DNA of 64,000 nucleotides. It comes from Bacteroidota bacterium. Its GTDB lineage: Bacteria; Bacteroidota; Bacteroidia; Chitinophagales; Chitinophagaceae. The translations under genes were made by a program, and so were the position numbers. The stretch lies in contig VBAT01000007.1 of the NCBI GenBank assembly GCA_005884665.1, forward strand, positions 40,109 through 104,108. The letters are read 5' to 3'. The notes under the pieces are model-generated. The model was not told the DNA's origin. It searched no databases and worked only from the letters and a program-made list of their open reading frames with translations. Below are positions 27,736 to 36,946 of this stretch, one piece after another (positions within the stretch are counted from its first letter, which is position 1; every line of letters starts with the position of its first letter).

Positions 27736-28615
27736 TTTTTTTATTCATTCTTTCCTTCGCCAGCAGTAACACAAAATGGATGACCAGCGAGGCAGCTATA
27801 AGGGCCGCACCTACAAAGAACCATTTCCCGACTACTTCATTTTCGTGGTAAAACAGGAAAGCCATAATGATCCCGTAGACGGGTTCGAGATTAAAGGTAA
27901 GGTTAACCGTAAAAGCGGTAAGCTTCTTCAGTGAATTAGTGGTCAGCTGGAAGGCCCACACCGAGCAAACCCAGGAAAGCACCAGCAACCAACCCCATTC
28001 GGGCAAGCTGGGCAGTAGACGCCCTGCAGGAAAAAATTGCCAATATAGTGGTAGCAGTAAGGTCAGGCTGATAACACCGCCGCTAAGCTGGTAGGTAAGT
28101 ATGGTTTCGGGATTTATTCTCTTCACGTATTCGCGTAGCAGTATCATTACAAATGCAAGTAATACGGCACAGGTGATGCCCAATATAATACCGGTTTTGT
28201 ATCTTGGATCGAACTGGAAAATAACATAGATACCAACCATAACCAGTAATCCCAGCAACACTTCTATCCATTTGATAGGGACCCGCAACATCACTGGTTC
28301 CAGTAAAGCCGTAAAAAAACCAACGGAAGAAAAACAAACAAGGGCTACCGATACATTAGACTCCTTGATCGAAGCATAAAATGTTACCCAATGAAGCGCG
28401 GCCACGAAACCGATGCCAAACAGTTTCATGATATCCTTCAACGGCAGGCGTTTCAGTTTTTTTGTAAAGTAAAAAAGTATCCACATGGTACCCGCACTGA
28501 TGGCAAGACGGTACCACACCAATAGCTCGGCGCCGAGGTGAATTTCTTTTCCAAGTATTCCAGTGAACCCGGCCAGGAAAACAGCCATATGAAGTTGGAG
28601 AAAAGCTTTCTTCAT
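27716..28615 (-). CDS. EamA/DMT-family transporter
   Basis: This 299-residue membrane protein has about ten hydrophobic helices arranged as two EamA halves, with FAGFTGILG-like and FWALHWVTF-like motifs near the start of helices (GFVAALHWVTFYASIKES is typical). These proteins export amino acids or other metabolites. I preferred the ATG at 28615 over an in-frame GTG three codons upstream. The end overlaps the methyltransferase start by 20 bp. Confidence 0.88.
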   Translation of the reverse strand: MKKAFLQLHMAVFLAGFTGILGKEIHLGAELLVWYRLAISAGTMWILFYFTKKLKRLPLKDIMKLFGIGFVAALHWVTFYASIKESNVSVALVCFSSVGFFTALLEPVMLRVPIKWIEVLLGLLVMVGIYVIFQFDPRYKTGIILGITCAVLLAFVMILLREYVKRINPETILTYQLSGGVISLTLLLPLYWQFFPAGRLLPSLPEWGWLLVLSWVCSVWAFQLTTNSLKKLTAFTVNLTFNLEPVYGIIMAFLFYHENEVVGKWFFVGAALIAASLVIHFVLLLAKERMNKKNANSLS

Positions 28616-28784
28616 TGAAGTCACAAACTAAGAAAAAAGCAAGACCGTCATAAATTCAATTGAGGATTATTTGAATAATGGTCGGGTTTGAAGTTTATTT
28701 CACGCAATCCGGCAAATTGCGGAACTAAGATTAACAGCATGATTTTCGTGGCGTCGTAGCGTATGTATTTATTTTCAGGCACCA

Positions 28785-29585
28785 TTATTTGGGCTCGACG
28801 AGCACATTGTTTTGTAGCGGTTCGGCAGATGAGCTTTGCACGTAGTTATTCTTCACCCGCTTCCTGTAATTGGTGAAGAGGCTATACCAGCGAAGTTTCA
28901 ATACACCAAGGATGCCTTCCTTTACAATTCCCTTGTTCATCTTGGAAGTGCCCTGCGTCCTGTCCTGGAAAATTATTGGAACCTCAACCAGCTTAAAGCC
29001 CAATTTCCATGCTGCAAATTTCATTTCTATCTGGAATGCATAACCTGTAAAATGGATCTCATCGAGGTTGATTGTTTCTAATACTTCTCTTTTGTAACAG
29101 ATAAACCCGGCAGTAGGGTCCTTTATCTTCATCCAGGTGATCATCCGGGTATACAATGATCCTCCTTTCGATAAGGCGATGCGGTTGCGGGGCCAGTTCA
29201 CTACACCTCCACCCTTAACGTAACGGGATCCGATAGCAACATCGGCTCCGTCGTTTTTACAGGCATTGTATAAACGAGAGAGATCTTTAGGGTTGTGGGA
29301 AAAGTCGGCATCAATTTCGAAAATATAAGGATAGCCATTTCCAATAGCCCATTTGAATCCATGGATATAGGCTGTGCCCAATCCCAGCTTACCTGTCCTC
29401 TCTTCAATAAATAATTTTTTGGGAAACAAGGGTTGAAGTTCCTTTACAATTGCAGCCGTGCCATCGGGCGAACTATCATCTATGACAAGGACATGAAAGT
29501 CTTCATTAAGGTTGAAAATAGCATGAATAATCTTGCTTATATTCTCACTTTCGTTATAGGTTGGTATGACGACGAGTTTCTCCAC
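28785..29585 (-). CDS. Polyprenol-phosphate mannosyltransferase-like GT2 glycosyltransferase
   Basis: This 266-residue GT2 enzyme transfers a sugar from a nucleotide donor to polyprenyl phosphate at the membrane. Motifs are VVIPTYNESENI, IDDSSPDGTA, and DADFSHNP (the DxD metal site), followed by SRYVKGGGVVNWP and RTQGTSKMN, all typical of the DPM1-like group. There is no membrane domain, so it is the soluble type. The start is GTG (29585), preceded by an out-of-frame region; no ATG lies nearby. Confidence 0.9.
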   Translation of the reverse strand: MEKLVVIPTYNESENISKIIHAIFNLNEDFHVLVIDDSSPDGTAAIVKELQPLFPKKLFIEERTGKLGLGTAYIHGFKWAIGNGYPYIFEIDADFSHNPKDLSRLYNACKNDGADVAIGSRYVKGGGVVNWPRNRIALSKGGSLYTRMITWMKIKDPTAGFICYKREVLETINLDEIHFTGYAFQIEMKFAAWKLGFKLVEVPIIFQDRTQGTSKMNKGIVKEGILGVLKLRWYSLFTNYRKRVKNNYVQSSSAEPLQNNVLVEPK

Positions 29586-29664
29586 AATAAGATCAAGGTA
29601 AGTAACGAATTTACGATAAAGGGCTAAGATAGCCTGTTAAATTTGTTCACAGGAAAAGCAGGGT

Positions 29665-30432
29665 TTATACTTTTTTGAGAATCGTTCTTGTAAATATCTC
29701 CGTGAGCTTTTGCTTGGTGTGTTGAGGAAAATCCCCTTTCATCATCCAATCATAGTACTGAGGTTCAAGTCGTAATACTTCGGCTACAGACTTGCCTTTA
29801 AACTTTCCAAAGTTGAATACTTCTACACCGTTTTCCATAACAAACCGGCGCGCAAGATCAACGATCACATCTTCACCAATAGTCTTTAAAACTGTATCAA
29901 CGGTATTACCCAGGGTTGGATAATGGGTGAGCTGAGCAATCAGTATCTCATGTGTGGCATGTGCATCGGCCTCTGCGCTATGGGCCGACTCCAGTATCTT
30001 ATTACAATAAAATTTATAGGCAGCACTAAGCGTCCGCTGTTCCATCAGGTGGAATATTTTCTGCACATCTACCAGTCTTCGTCCTTTCAGATCGAAGTCT
30101 ACACCTGCCCGTAAAAATTCTTCAACCAGCAAAGGAATATCAAACCGGTTCGAATTGTAGCCAGCAAGATCGCATGAGTCGAGTACCTGTTTCAATTCAT
30201 GAGCGACCTGCCTGAACGTTGGTGCATCTTTTACCATCTCATCGGTAAAACCATGTATATCTGACGACGATTTGGGAATCGGCATTTCCGGGTTGATGAT
30301 CTTTCTTTTTATGCTTTTGCTTCCGTCAGGAAGGACTTTGACGATGGCTATTTCGATGATACGGTCTGTACCCAGGTTAACGCCGGTAGTTTCGAGATCA
30401 ATGAATGCCAGTGGCTTTGTAAGTTGCAACAT
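29665..30432 (-). CDS. DnaQ-like 3'-5' exonuclease with ExoX-like C-terminal domain
   Basis: This 255-residue DEDDh exonuclease has D12-x-E14 in AFIDLETTG (Exo I), NSNRFDIPLL (Exo II) and HSAEADAHATHEIL (Exo III His/Asp). The last 60 residues (FGKFKGKSVAEVLRLEP, then YYDWMMKGDFP) match the ExoX-like C-terminal domain. It probably acts in DNA repair or proofreading-type trimming. The gene is single, with a divergent small lipoprotein upstream. Confidence 0.9.
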   Translation of the reverse strand: MLQLTKPLAFIDLETTGVNLGTDRIIEIAIVKVLPDGSKSIKRKIINPEMPIPKSSSDIHGFTDEMVKDAPTFRQVAHELKQVLDSCDLAGYNSNRFDIPLLVEEFLRAGVDFDLKGRRLVDVQKIFHLMEQRTLSAAYKFYCNKILESAHSAEADAHATHEILIAQLTHYPTLGNTVDTVLKTIGEDVIVDLARRFVMENGVEVFNFGKFKGKSVAEVLRLEPQYYDWMMKGDFPQHTKQKLTEIFTRTILKKV

Positions 30433-30563
30433 CAGGGGAAAAATTTGCTTAATCAGGGCGGTAAAGTTAGCTCATTGGCATTTGTCAAAAAAGGAAATCT
30501 GGATGCAATACGAACGAATGTTCCTGTTTTACAAGGGCATGGTTTTGGATTAAGTACCCTGGC

Positions 30564-30594
30564 TATGTAAAATTGGCCGAATGGTTTATATTTG
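30564..30594 (+). promoter_or_regulatory. Promoter of the 41-residue lipoprotein
   Basis: TATATTTG at 30587-30594 matches the Bacteroidota -7 consensus exactly. Nineteen bases upstream is TATG (30564-30567), three of four matches to the -33 TTTG. The ATG at 30640 is 45 bp downstream. Confidence 0.5.
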
Positions 30595-30639
30595 TAAAAT
30601 ATTTGTCTTCCAAGACCGTTTAACTACAAAGAATTCAAA

Positions 30640-30765
30640 ATGAAGAAGACCTTCTTTTCAATACTGGCTGTAATCCTTCTGGCAGTTGTTATAAGTTCCT
30701 GCTATTCATCCCGGAAAAGCGGTTGCCCCATGAATCCGCAAAGTAATTACAAGTACAGGGGATAA
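30640..30765 (+). CDS. Tiny lipoprotein, 41 residues
   Basis: This ORF encodes MKKTFFSILAVILLAVV and then ISSC, a clear lipobox with Cys21, followed by a 20-residue Ser/Lys/Asn-rich tail ending NYKYRG. The signal and a good upstream promoter support it as real despite its size. It resembles small Bacteroidota lipoproteins of unknown function. The rest of the 380-bp gap between neighbouring genes holds nothing else I can support. Confidence 0.7.
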   Translation: MKKTFFSILAVILLAVVISSCYSSRKSGCPMNPQSNYKYRG

Positions 30766-30813
30766 TTACGAAGGAAAAATCCTATAAATATACCTGGTTA
30801 CCCTGGTCCCGCC

Positions 30814-31449
30814 TTACAGACCATTTACATTGATGAAATTTACAAGGGCAGCTGTATTCTTTAGTTTCAGCTTTTTGAGTATGTTGTAACGATGTACTTC
30901 TACTGTTTTTAGTGAAATATCGAGTTGTGAGGCGATCTCTTTGGAGGATAAACCTACTTTAATAAGCTTGATGATATCTATTTCCCTGCGGGACAGGTTG
31001 TTCATATCCCCATGGGAACTGTCATCGTCCATCTCCTTTTGTGCCAGGATATTCTTTACCTCCTCGCAGATATATTTTTTCCCTTCGCTTACCTCGATGA
31101 TTGCTTTGATCATCTCGTCCTTTGAGGAATTCTTGGTCACATAGCCCATTGCTCCCAGCTGCATCATTCGCTTGGCATACGCCGGCATACTATGCATCGA
31201 TACTGCAATGACCTTTGTTTCGGGAGCGATCTTTATAATCTGTCGGGTGGCGTCAAACCCGCTGACGGGAGTCATGTTAACATCCATTAGAATGATATCG
31301 GGCTTTAGTGACTTTACAATTTCCACTGCATCGTCGCCATTGCTTGTTTCCGCGATAACACTAAATCTTGGATCACTGTTGAGTATGAATGACCACGAAT
31401 CCCTGATCAGTTTGTGGTCATCTACGAGTAAAATCGTGATCTGCTGCAT
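30814..31449 (-). CDS. LuxR/NarL-type two-component response regulator
   Basis: This 211-residue protein has a receiver domain with the acidic pair in LLVDDHK, phosphoacceptor Asp56 in ILMDVNM, Ser in AVSMHS and Lys in YVTKNS. It is followed by a LuxR DNA-binding domain (LSRREIDIIKLIKVGLSSKEIASQLDISLKTVEVHR). No partner kinase is adjacent, so it is an orphan here. The frame also opens at a TTG 7 codons upstream; the ATG at 31449 fits the usual receiver start. Confidence 0.9.
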   Translation of the reverse strand: MQQITILLVDDHKLIRDSWSFILNSDPRFSVIAETSNGDDAVEIVKSLKPDIILMDVNMTPVSGFDATRQIIKIAPETKVIAVSMHSMPAYAKRMMQLGAMGYVTKNSSKDEMIKAIIEVSEGKKYICEEVKNILAQKEMDDDSSHGDMNNLSRREIDIIKLIKVGLSSKEIASQLDISLKTVEVHRYNILKKLKLKNTAALVNFINVNGL

Positions 31450-31629
31450 TCCATTTTGGGGCAAGTTCAAAGCGATAAGGTTTATTTGCTAATAAAAAGT
31501 TAATAAAAAAGCCGCTAATCAAAAAATAAAAAAATTTAATACGTGTTTTAGTCACATAACTAAAGCTTTGCTTACATATGGCTTGCAAACAGATTCCAGT
31601 AGAGGTAAAGGACTGATAATAGACAATTG

Positions 31630-32018
31630 TGGAGCTGGCGGGAATCGAACCCGCGTCCAAACATATTCCCCAAAAGCTTTCTACATGCTTAGTTCATTAT
31701 TAGGGGGTCGGCAAAAAACAGGAAACGAACAAACCAATTCCTTGCCTAGCTGCATATCCCGATAGCTATCGGGACTTTTGTCACGATCACAGCCTTTCGC
31801 GACAGCATTCTGTTTTGTTTTTAAGTCGGCGGCGGAGCGTGGTAACAGAACTACCTGCACCCGCGGCCCTAATGACTAACTAATCACTGATTAGGCAGCC
31901 ATGGCATACTGAGTATTGCCATTTATAGTTTGAGTATTCAAGATTAAAGTGCAGAGTACACAACGCACTGCATGCTTACACTTTCAAAGATCTATGCTGT
32001 CGATACCGGGACAGCCCC
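31630..32018 (-). ncRNA. ssrA: Transfer-messenger RNA (tmRNA)
   Basis: The minus strand begins GGGGCUG (32018 leftwards) and ends CAGCUCC plus a discriminator A at 31630, giving a 7-bp acceptor stem including one G-U pair. The T-arm reads GGTTCGATTCCCGCC-like sequence just before it, as in tRNAs. The 3' CCA is not encoded (ACAA follows). A tag open frame (31891-31920) encodes GNTQYAMAA then a stop, matching Bacteroidota tags that start with Gly and end YAxAA. Length is about 389 nt, normal for tmRNA. It rescues stalled ribosomes with SmpB. Confidence 0.93.
31757..31774. repeat. Perfect 18-bp palindrome within tmRNA
   Basis: TCCCGATAGCTATCGGGA reads the same on both strands and lies in the pseudoknot part of tmRNA, about 115 nt after the tag stop. 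It can form a hairpin in the RNA. Confidence 0.85.
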
Positions 32019-32042
32019 AAAAAAACTTGATAATTGTCAATG

Positions 32043-32050
32043 CAAATTTA
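32043..32050 (-). promoter_or_regulatory. Probable -7 promoter element for tmRNA
   Basis: TAAATTTG on the minus strand fits TAnnTTTG. It would start transcription roughly 20 nt before the mature 5' end, consistent with RNase P processing. No TTTG was found at -33. Confidence 0.4.
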
Positions 32051-32181
32051 CTTTATTATAATGGCTTGTGGTGAGTTTGGAGTTGAATAAATGATTCAAA
32101 TCAAGCTAATATATTGCAGATGACATAACGATGAATAAAAGAGAATACAGGTGAGTCGCGCAATCGGTTGATGACTTATCG

Positions 32182-33540
32182 CTATTTAAATATTCGCCAT
32201 ATGTCGAGTCCTAATGCATACGCCATTAAACTTAGTAACAAAACAAACCCTACGATCTGTGCATATTCCATAAACTTGTCACTTGGCTTTCGGCCTGTCA
32301 CCATTTCGTATATTGTAAATAATGCATGCCCTCCATCCAGGCCGGGAACAGGTAATATATTCATAAAGGCAAGTATGATTGAAAATATCGCTGTAAGCGT
32401 CCAGAACATCTGCCAATCCCATACCGGTGGAAAAATGCCGCCAATGCTAATGACACTACCTAGTGAATCACGGGCTTTGATCTCCTTGGATGTGAATATT
32501 TGTCGAAGGTTATTAATATACCTGCCAAGTGTTTCCCAGCATTTATTAAATCCCACAGGTATTGATTGCAGGAAAGAGTATTTGATGTGATTTGTACCAA
32601 GAATGTCTTCCATCGGCTTGAAACCGACGTAGGTCTCACCCTTTTTATTATAAAACACTTCAGCAGAGACTGTATCCTGGCCATTTCGGATTAAAGTATA
32701 GGTTGCAACAGTATCATCATAATCGCGTATTAGCTTATTAAGATCCGTATTATATCGAATCGGGACGCCATTAAACCCGATTAAAGTATCTCCTTTCTGC
32801 AAGTTACCCTTTGTTATTTTTGCTTTTTTGGTTACTATGGTATCCACAATTAGCGGAACACGTACGTAGGAAAAACCACCCAGCCTGTTTTTATTCAAAT
32901 TGCCGATAACACCTTCCGGTATTGTTAATTCAATTTTTTGGCCGTTGCGATCAACAGTTATTGACTTGGCTTCTCTTGAAATAATTTCGGTGCCTACCGT
33001 TCCCACCCTTTCAACTGGTTTACCAGCAACCGCAGTGATTTTATCCCCGTCCTTTAACCCGATCTTTACCCCGAGGCTATCCGCCGATACGCCATACTTC
33101 AGGTTACTAATGGGAATATACCTGTCACCCCAGACCCAGGCTATCAAGATAAAAATGATAATGGCAAGTATTACATTTACCGTCACCCCTCCCAGCATTA
33201 TGATCAGCCGCTGCCAGGCCGGCTTGCTCCTGAACTCATAAGGCTTAGGTGGCAGTTTCATCTGTTCCTTGTCCATGCTTTCATCAATCATCCCGGAGAT
33301 CTTTACATATCCACCCAGGGGTATCCATCCAATACCGTATTCGGTTTCTCCGATCTTTTTCTTGAATAAAGAAAACCAGGGATTGAAAAACAAGTAGAAC
33401 TTTTCTACCCGGCAGCCAAATCGCTTTGCTGTAAGAAAATGTCCCAGCTCATGCAGCACGATCAATATAGAAAAAGAAAGAATGAACTGCCCCGCCTTTA
33501 CACCAACAACGCTCCAGTCGATAACTAATAAATGATTCAT
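32182..33540 (-). CDS. rseP: RIP metalloprotease RseP (site-2 protease)
   Basis: This 452-residue inner-membrane zinc protease performs regulated intramembrane proteolysis, classically of anti-sigma factors. HELGH (His30, Glu31, His34) is in the first helix; a PDZ region with GLKDGDKITAVAGKPVE lies at about 165-180 and another with LQKGDTLIGFNGVPI at about 260; the second zinc signature ILPVPGLDGGHALF is near 405. The frame extends 13 codons further upstream, but the ATG at 33540 fits the family. It follows dxr on the same strand (129 bp gap), a common pairing. Confidence 0.93.
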   Translation of the reverse strand: MNHLLVIDWSVVGVKAGQFILSFSILIVLHELGHFLTAKRFGCRVEKFYLFFNPWFSLFKKKIGETEYGIGWIPLGGYVKISGMIDESMDKEQMKLPPKPYEFRSKPAWQRLIIMLGGVTVNVILAIIIFILIAWVWGDRYIPISNLKYGVSADSLGVKIGLKDGDKITAVAGKPVERVGTVGTEIISREAKSITVDRNGQKIELTIPEGVIGNLNKNRLGGFSYVRVPLIVDTIVTKKAKITKGNLQKGDTLIGFNGVPIRYNTDLNKLIRDYDDTVATYTLIRNGQDTVSAEVFYNKKGETYVGFKPMEDILGTNHIKYSFLQSIPVGFNKCWETLGRYINNLRQIFTSKEIKARDSLGSVISIGGIFPPVWDWQMFWTLTAIFSIILAFMNILPVPGLDGGHALFTIYEMVTGRKPSDKFMEYAQIVGFVLLLSLMAYALGLDIWRIFK

Positions 33541-33669
33541 AAAGCCCGAAAGGGATTTTATTTTTAAATGTGGCGGCAAATATCCGCCAAATAACAGAGA
33601 AACAGGGACCCGCCTGTAAAATATTTGAATTTCTTAAAAAACATTGGGTGGCAGAAAAACCACGCGTTT

Positions 33670-34839
33670 TCAGAGTTGGATCAGGTCGGCTGCAAAATTG
33701 CGGGCCTCGCCATCACTATCGAAATATTCTTCGAGCGTCGGCCTTTCGATAAAAGGAATCTTCTGCATCGTTTTTTCGACCACGTCAGTCATGTCAAGGA
33801 AATTGATCCTGTTTCTCAGGAATGCATACACAGCAATTTCGTTCGCCGCATTCATAACGGATGGCAGGTTACCTCCTTTATTCAGCGCTTCCGTTGCCAG
33901 CACCAGGTTGCGGAATGTCCTTATGTCTGGCTCTTCAAACGTCAGTGTATTTACTTTCTTGAAATCATAGCGAGGGAACTTGTTAGGTATCCGTTTGGGA
34001 AATGAAAGGGCATACTGGATGGGCAGTTTCATATCAGGCAGACCCATCTGTGCCTTGATACTCCCATCTTCAAACTGTACCATGCTATGAATGATACTTT
34101 GCGGGTGAACCAACACCTGTATCTGTTCCGGTCGTAGATTGAACAGCCATTTTGCTTCGATCATTTCAAGCCCTTTGTTCATCAACGTAGCCGAGTCGAT
34201 CGTGATCTTTGCACCCATATTCCAGTTCGGGTGTTGCAACGCATGCTCTCTTTTCACATTGACCAGGTAATTTGGCTTGCGTCCAAGAAAAGGTCCGCCA
34301 GAAGCAGTAAGAATAACTTTCTCGATCCTGTTTCTGATTTCACCAATCAAGCATTGAAAAATAGCTGAATGCTCTGAATCTACGGGAATCACCGGTACCC
34401 TGTTCTCCACCGCTCTTCGCATTACAATATCACCGGCGATCACCAGCGTCTCTTTATTAGCCAACGCCACCGGCTTACCAATACCGATAGCCTGCAAAGT
34501 TGGCCGCAAACCTGCATAGCCGACTATTGCTGCCAGCATCAGGTCGTAACAATCAATCCCCGCCACCTCTTCGAGTGCTTTGTCCCCGGCAAATACCTTG
34601 ATATCGGTTGATGAGAGCGCTTCTTTGACGTCGTGGTATTTTTTTTCATCGCCGATCACAACCATGTTCGGATTAAACTTCAGAGCTTGTTCACACAATA
34701 GTTCATGATTGGAATGCGCAGTTAATATTTCAACGGAAAACTTATCCGAATTGGCAGCAATGACCTCCAGCGCCTGTGTGCCGATGGACCCAGTTGAACC
34801 AAATATGGCAATTCTCCTTATCGTTGGATTTGCATTCAT
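33670..34839 (-). CDS. dxr: 1-deoxy-D-xylulose-5-phosphate reductoisomerase
   Basis: This 389-residue enzyme of the MEP isoprenoid pathway uses NADPH and a divalent metal. GSTGSIGTQALEVI is the NADPH-binding loop, ANKETLVIAGD and VDSEHSAIFQCL hold active-site residues, and the C-terminal region ends normally. Length is typical. It lies between the GH3-like gene (58 bp upstream) and rseP (129 bp downstream), so these may be co-transcribed. Confidence 0.95.
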   Translation of the reverse strand: MNANPTIRRIAIFGSTGSIGTQALEVIAANSDKFSVEILTAHSNHELLCEQALKFNPNMVVIGDEKKYHDVKEALSSTDIKVFAGDKALEEVAGIDCYDLMLAAIVGYAGLRPTLQAIGIGKPVALANKETLVIAGDIVMRRAVENRVPVIPVDSEHSAIFQCLIGEIRNRIEKVILTASGGPFLGRKPNYLVNVKREHALQHPNWNMGAKITIDSATLMNKGLEMIEAKWLFNLRPEQIQVLVHPQSIIHSMVQFEDGSIKAQMGLPDMKLPIQYALSFPKRIPNKFPRYDFKKVNTLTFEEPDIRTFRNLVLATEALNKGGNLPSVMNAANEIAVYAFLRNRINFLDMTDVVEKTMQKIPFIERPTLEEYFDSDGEARNFAADLIQL

Positions 34840-34897
34840 TGCTTCAGCAGCTTATTATAATTTGTAGTTTAAATCCTGGCATGTGGTGTATTTAATT

Positions 34898-36394
34898 TCA
34901 GTTGTCTGCCCATTTTACCAGGTCATCCACGATCCTGCGGTCATTACTTAACCGCGGTACTTTATTCTGACCCCCTAATTTACCGACAGATTTCATGTAA
35001 TCAATAAATCCATTTTTCCGGACGGTTCTTATTTGTAAAGGTTTCAGGATGCTTCCGCTGATAAGATCATCATAATACACATTTTTCTGGCGGAGGTTTT
35101 CATCCAGTTTTTTTGCAAACCGTTGCACATCTGCCGGGGTATTTTCAAATTCGATAAACCATTCGTGGTAGGACTTGCCATCGCCTCCACTGACATAAGG
35201 AGCCACCGTAAATTCTGTGACATGCACATTTTCCTCCCGGGCCGCTTTTAGCAAACTATATTCCACTTCTTCACCAATGACATGTTCGCCAAAGGCCGAA
35301 ATAAAATGTTTCGTTCTTCCTGTCACGACAAGGCGATAAGGATCCGTGGAGACGAATTTTACCGTATCTCCAAGATTGTAACCCCAGAGACCTGCATTGC
35401 TGTTAATGATCAGGGCATAGTTCTCTCCTACTTTCACATCTTTCAATGACAACCGCGCGGGGTTTTGGTTGAATATCTCACCTGCAGGGACGAACTCAAA
35501 GAATATCCCGCTATTTGTATTTAACAACAGTCCTTCTTCCACTTGCGAATCCTGGTATGCAAAAAAACCTTCGCTGGCCGGGAATAACTCGATACAATCC
35601 ATTTTTTTCCCGATGCTTTCATACAGTTTCGCTTTATAGGGTTCAAAGTTTACCCCGCCCTGAACCATCACGCTGAAATTTGGAAACAGTTCGCTAACTT
35701 TTTTGCCGCTTCTTTTCACCAGCTCATCAAAATACATCTGCATCCACGGTGGGATACCGCTAATGACGGTCATGTCCTGGTTGATGGTCTCATCCACTAT
35801 TTTGTTAAGCTTCGTTTCCCAATCATCGATGCAGTTTGTTTCATAGCTGGGAAGTTGGTTGGCTCGTAAATATTTTGGGACATGATGATTGACGATACCG
35901 CTTAACCTACCGGTTGGGATGTCGCCGATACGTTCGAGCTCTGGAGACCCTGAAAGAAAGATCATCTTTCCATCTGCGAATTTCGAATTTCCTGTTTCCG
36001 CCATATAACACAGCAAAGCATTACGGGCAGAATTAATATGATTGGGAATGGAGTCTTTAGTGATCGGGATGTATTTGGTGCCGCTGGTGGTGCCGGAGGT
36101 CTTGGCAAAGTAGATCGGCCGGCCTTTCCATAAAACATTGTGCTTGCCTTCCTTGATAAGATTGATATATGGTTTCATCTCCTCGTAATCCCTTACCGCC
36201 ACTGCCTGCCTGAATTCCTCGTAGGTATTTACTTTATCCAGTCCGGTTTTTTTGCCAAATTCGGTGATCCGCCCCACCTTGATGAGATTTTTGAGGATAT
36301 TTTCCTGGTCCGGGACAGCAGTTGCCATCCCCTTGCGAATACTTTTATATATATAGGAAGCAAACGGCTTGGCTAAAAATGACTTGATTTTCAT
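34898..36394 (-). CDS. GH3 auxin-responsive-promoter family protein (acyl-adenylate/acyl-amide-synthetase-like)
   Basis: This 498-residue protein belongs to the GH3-like ANL-superfamily enzymes. Adenylation motifs visible are AKTSGTTSGTKYIPIT near residue 100 (ATP P-loop), ELFPASEGFFAYQ near residue 280, and YRLVVTGRTKHFISAFGEHV. The bacterial substrate is unknown; plant relatives join amino acids to acyl acids. I chose the ATG at 36394, because the upstream 21 codons lack family-like sequence. It shares an upstream region with rplU. Confidence 0.85.
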   Translation of the reverse strand: MKIKSFLAKPFASYIYKSIRKGMATAVPDQENILKNLIKVGRITEFGKKTGLDKVNTYEEFRQAVAVRDYEEMKPYINLIKEGKHNVLWKGRPIYFAKTSGTTSGTKYIPITKDSIPNHINSARNALLCYMAETGNSKFADGKMIFLSGSPELERIGDIPTGRLSGIVNHHVPKYLRANQLPSYETNCIDDWETKLNKIVDETINQDMTVISGIPPWMQMYFDELVKRSGKKVSELFPNFSVMVQGGVNFEPYKAKLYESIGKKMDCIELFPASEGFFAYQDSQVEEGLLLNTNSGIFFEFVPAGEIFNQNPARLSLKDVKVGENYALIINSNAGLWGYNLGDTVKFVSTDPYRLVVTGRTKHFISAFGEHVIGEEVEYSLLKAAREENVHVTEFTVAPYVSGGDGKSYHEWFIEFENTPADVQRFAKKLDENLRQKNVYYDDLISGSILKPLQIRTVRKNGFIDYMKSVGKLGGQNKVPRLSNDRRIVDDLVKWADN

Positions 36395-36495
36395 ACTTTC
36401 AGCTAATAAAAGGCTGATCTCCCTTCGGCCTGCAAATATAAAGGAAAGCCGGGCCAAACCACCCTGTTGGACTGTTATAAAACTTTGATCTGGCG

Positions 36496-36526
36496 TTTGC
36501 CGGTTGACATTTTACCCTTACCTTTG
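36496..36526 (+). promoter_or_regulatory. Promoter of rplU-rpmA
   Basis: TTTG at 36496-36499, exactly 19 bases of spacer, then TACCTTTG at 36519-36526. This is a full match to the Bacteroidota primary sigma consensus TTTG-N19-TAnnTTTG, 33 bp before the rplU ATG. Confidence 0.75.
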
Positions 36527-36559
36527 CCACCCTGATTTCAGGACCTAATTTTTTGAAAT

Positions 36560-36859
36560 ATGATAGCAGTAATAAAAATTGGCGGACAGCAATTTAAAGT
36601 AGAAAAGGACCAGACCTTATACGTACCTCACGTTGAGGGAAAGGCCGGCGATAAATTGGAGCTGGAAGTGTTGCTGGCTGACGCGGATGGCAAATTATCC
36701 ATTGGTGATGCCATCAAAACAAAAGTAAAAGCCGAGATCGTTGATCATGTAAAAGGTGATACAGTGATCGCTTACAAACAGAAAAGAAGAAAAGGCTTTC
36801 ATAAAAAGAAAGGTCATCGTACTGCTTATACAAAAATTAAAGTAACCGACATTAAGTAA
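36560..36859 (+). CDS. rplU: 50S ribosomal protein L21
   Basis: This 99-residue protein shows the L21 signature: MIAVIKIGGQQFKVEKDQ at the N-terminus and YKQKRRKGFHKKKGHRT at the C-terminus, which contacts 23S rRNA. It is followed after 87 bp by rpmA, the standard order. A consensus promoter stands 33 bp upstream. Confidence 0.97.
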   Translation: MIAVIKIGGQQFKVEKDQTLYVPHVEGKAGDKLELEVLLADADGKLSIGDAIKTKVKAEIVDHVKGDTVIAYKQKRRKGFHKKKGHRTAYTKIKVTDIK

Positions 36860-36946
36860 ATCCGAATAATTAAATATGAAATCCGAATTATTCGTTTCGG
36901 GTTTCGATTTTCAAGCTTCGAATTTTAATATTTAAAACTTCTTATC

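Noticed and set aside
31624-31680. tRNA-like sequence (GGAATCGAACCC) read as a tRNA gene
   Set aside because: The T-arm belongs to the tmRNA 3' end on the minus strand; there is no anticodon arm next to it.
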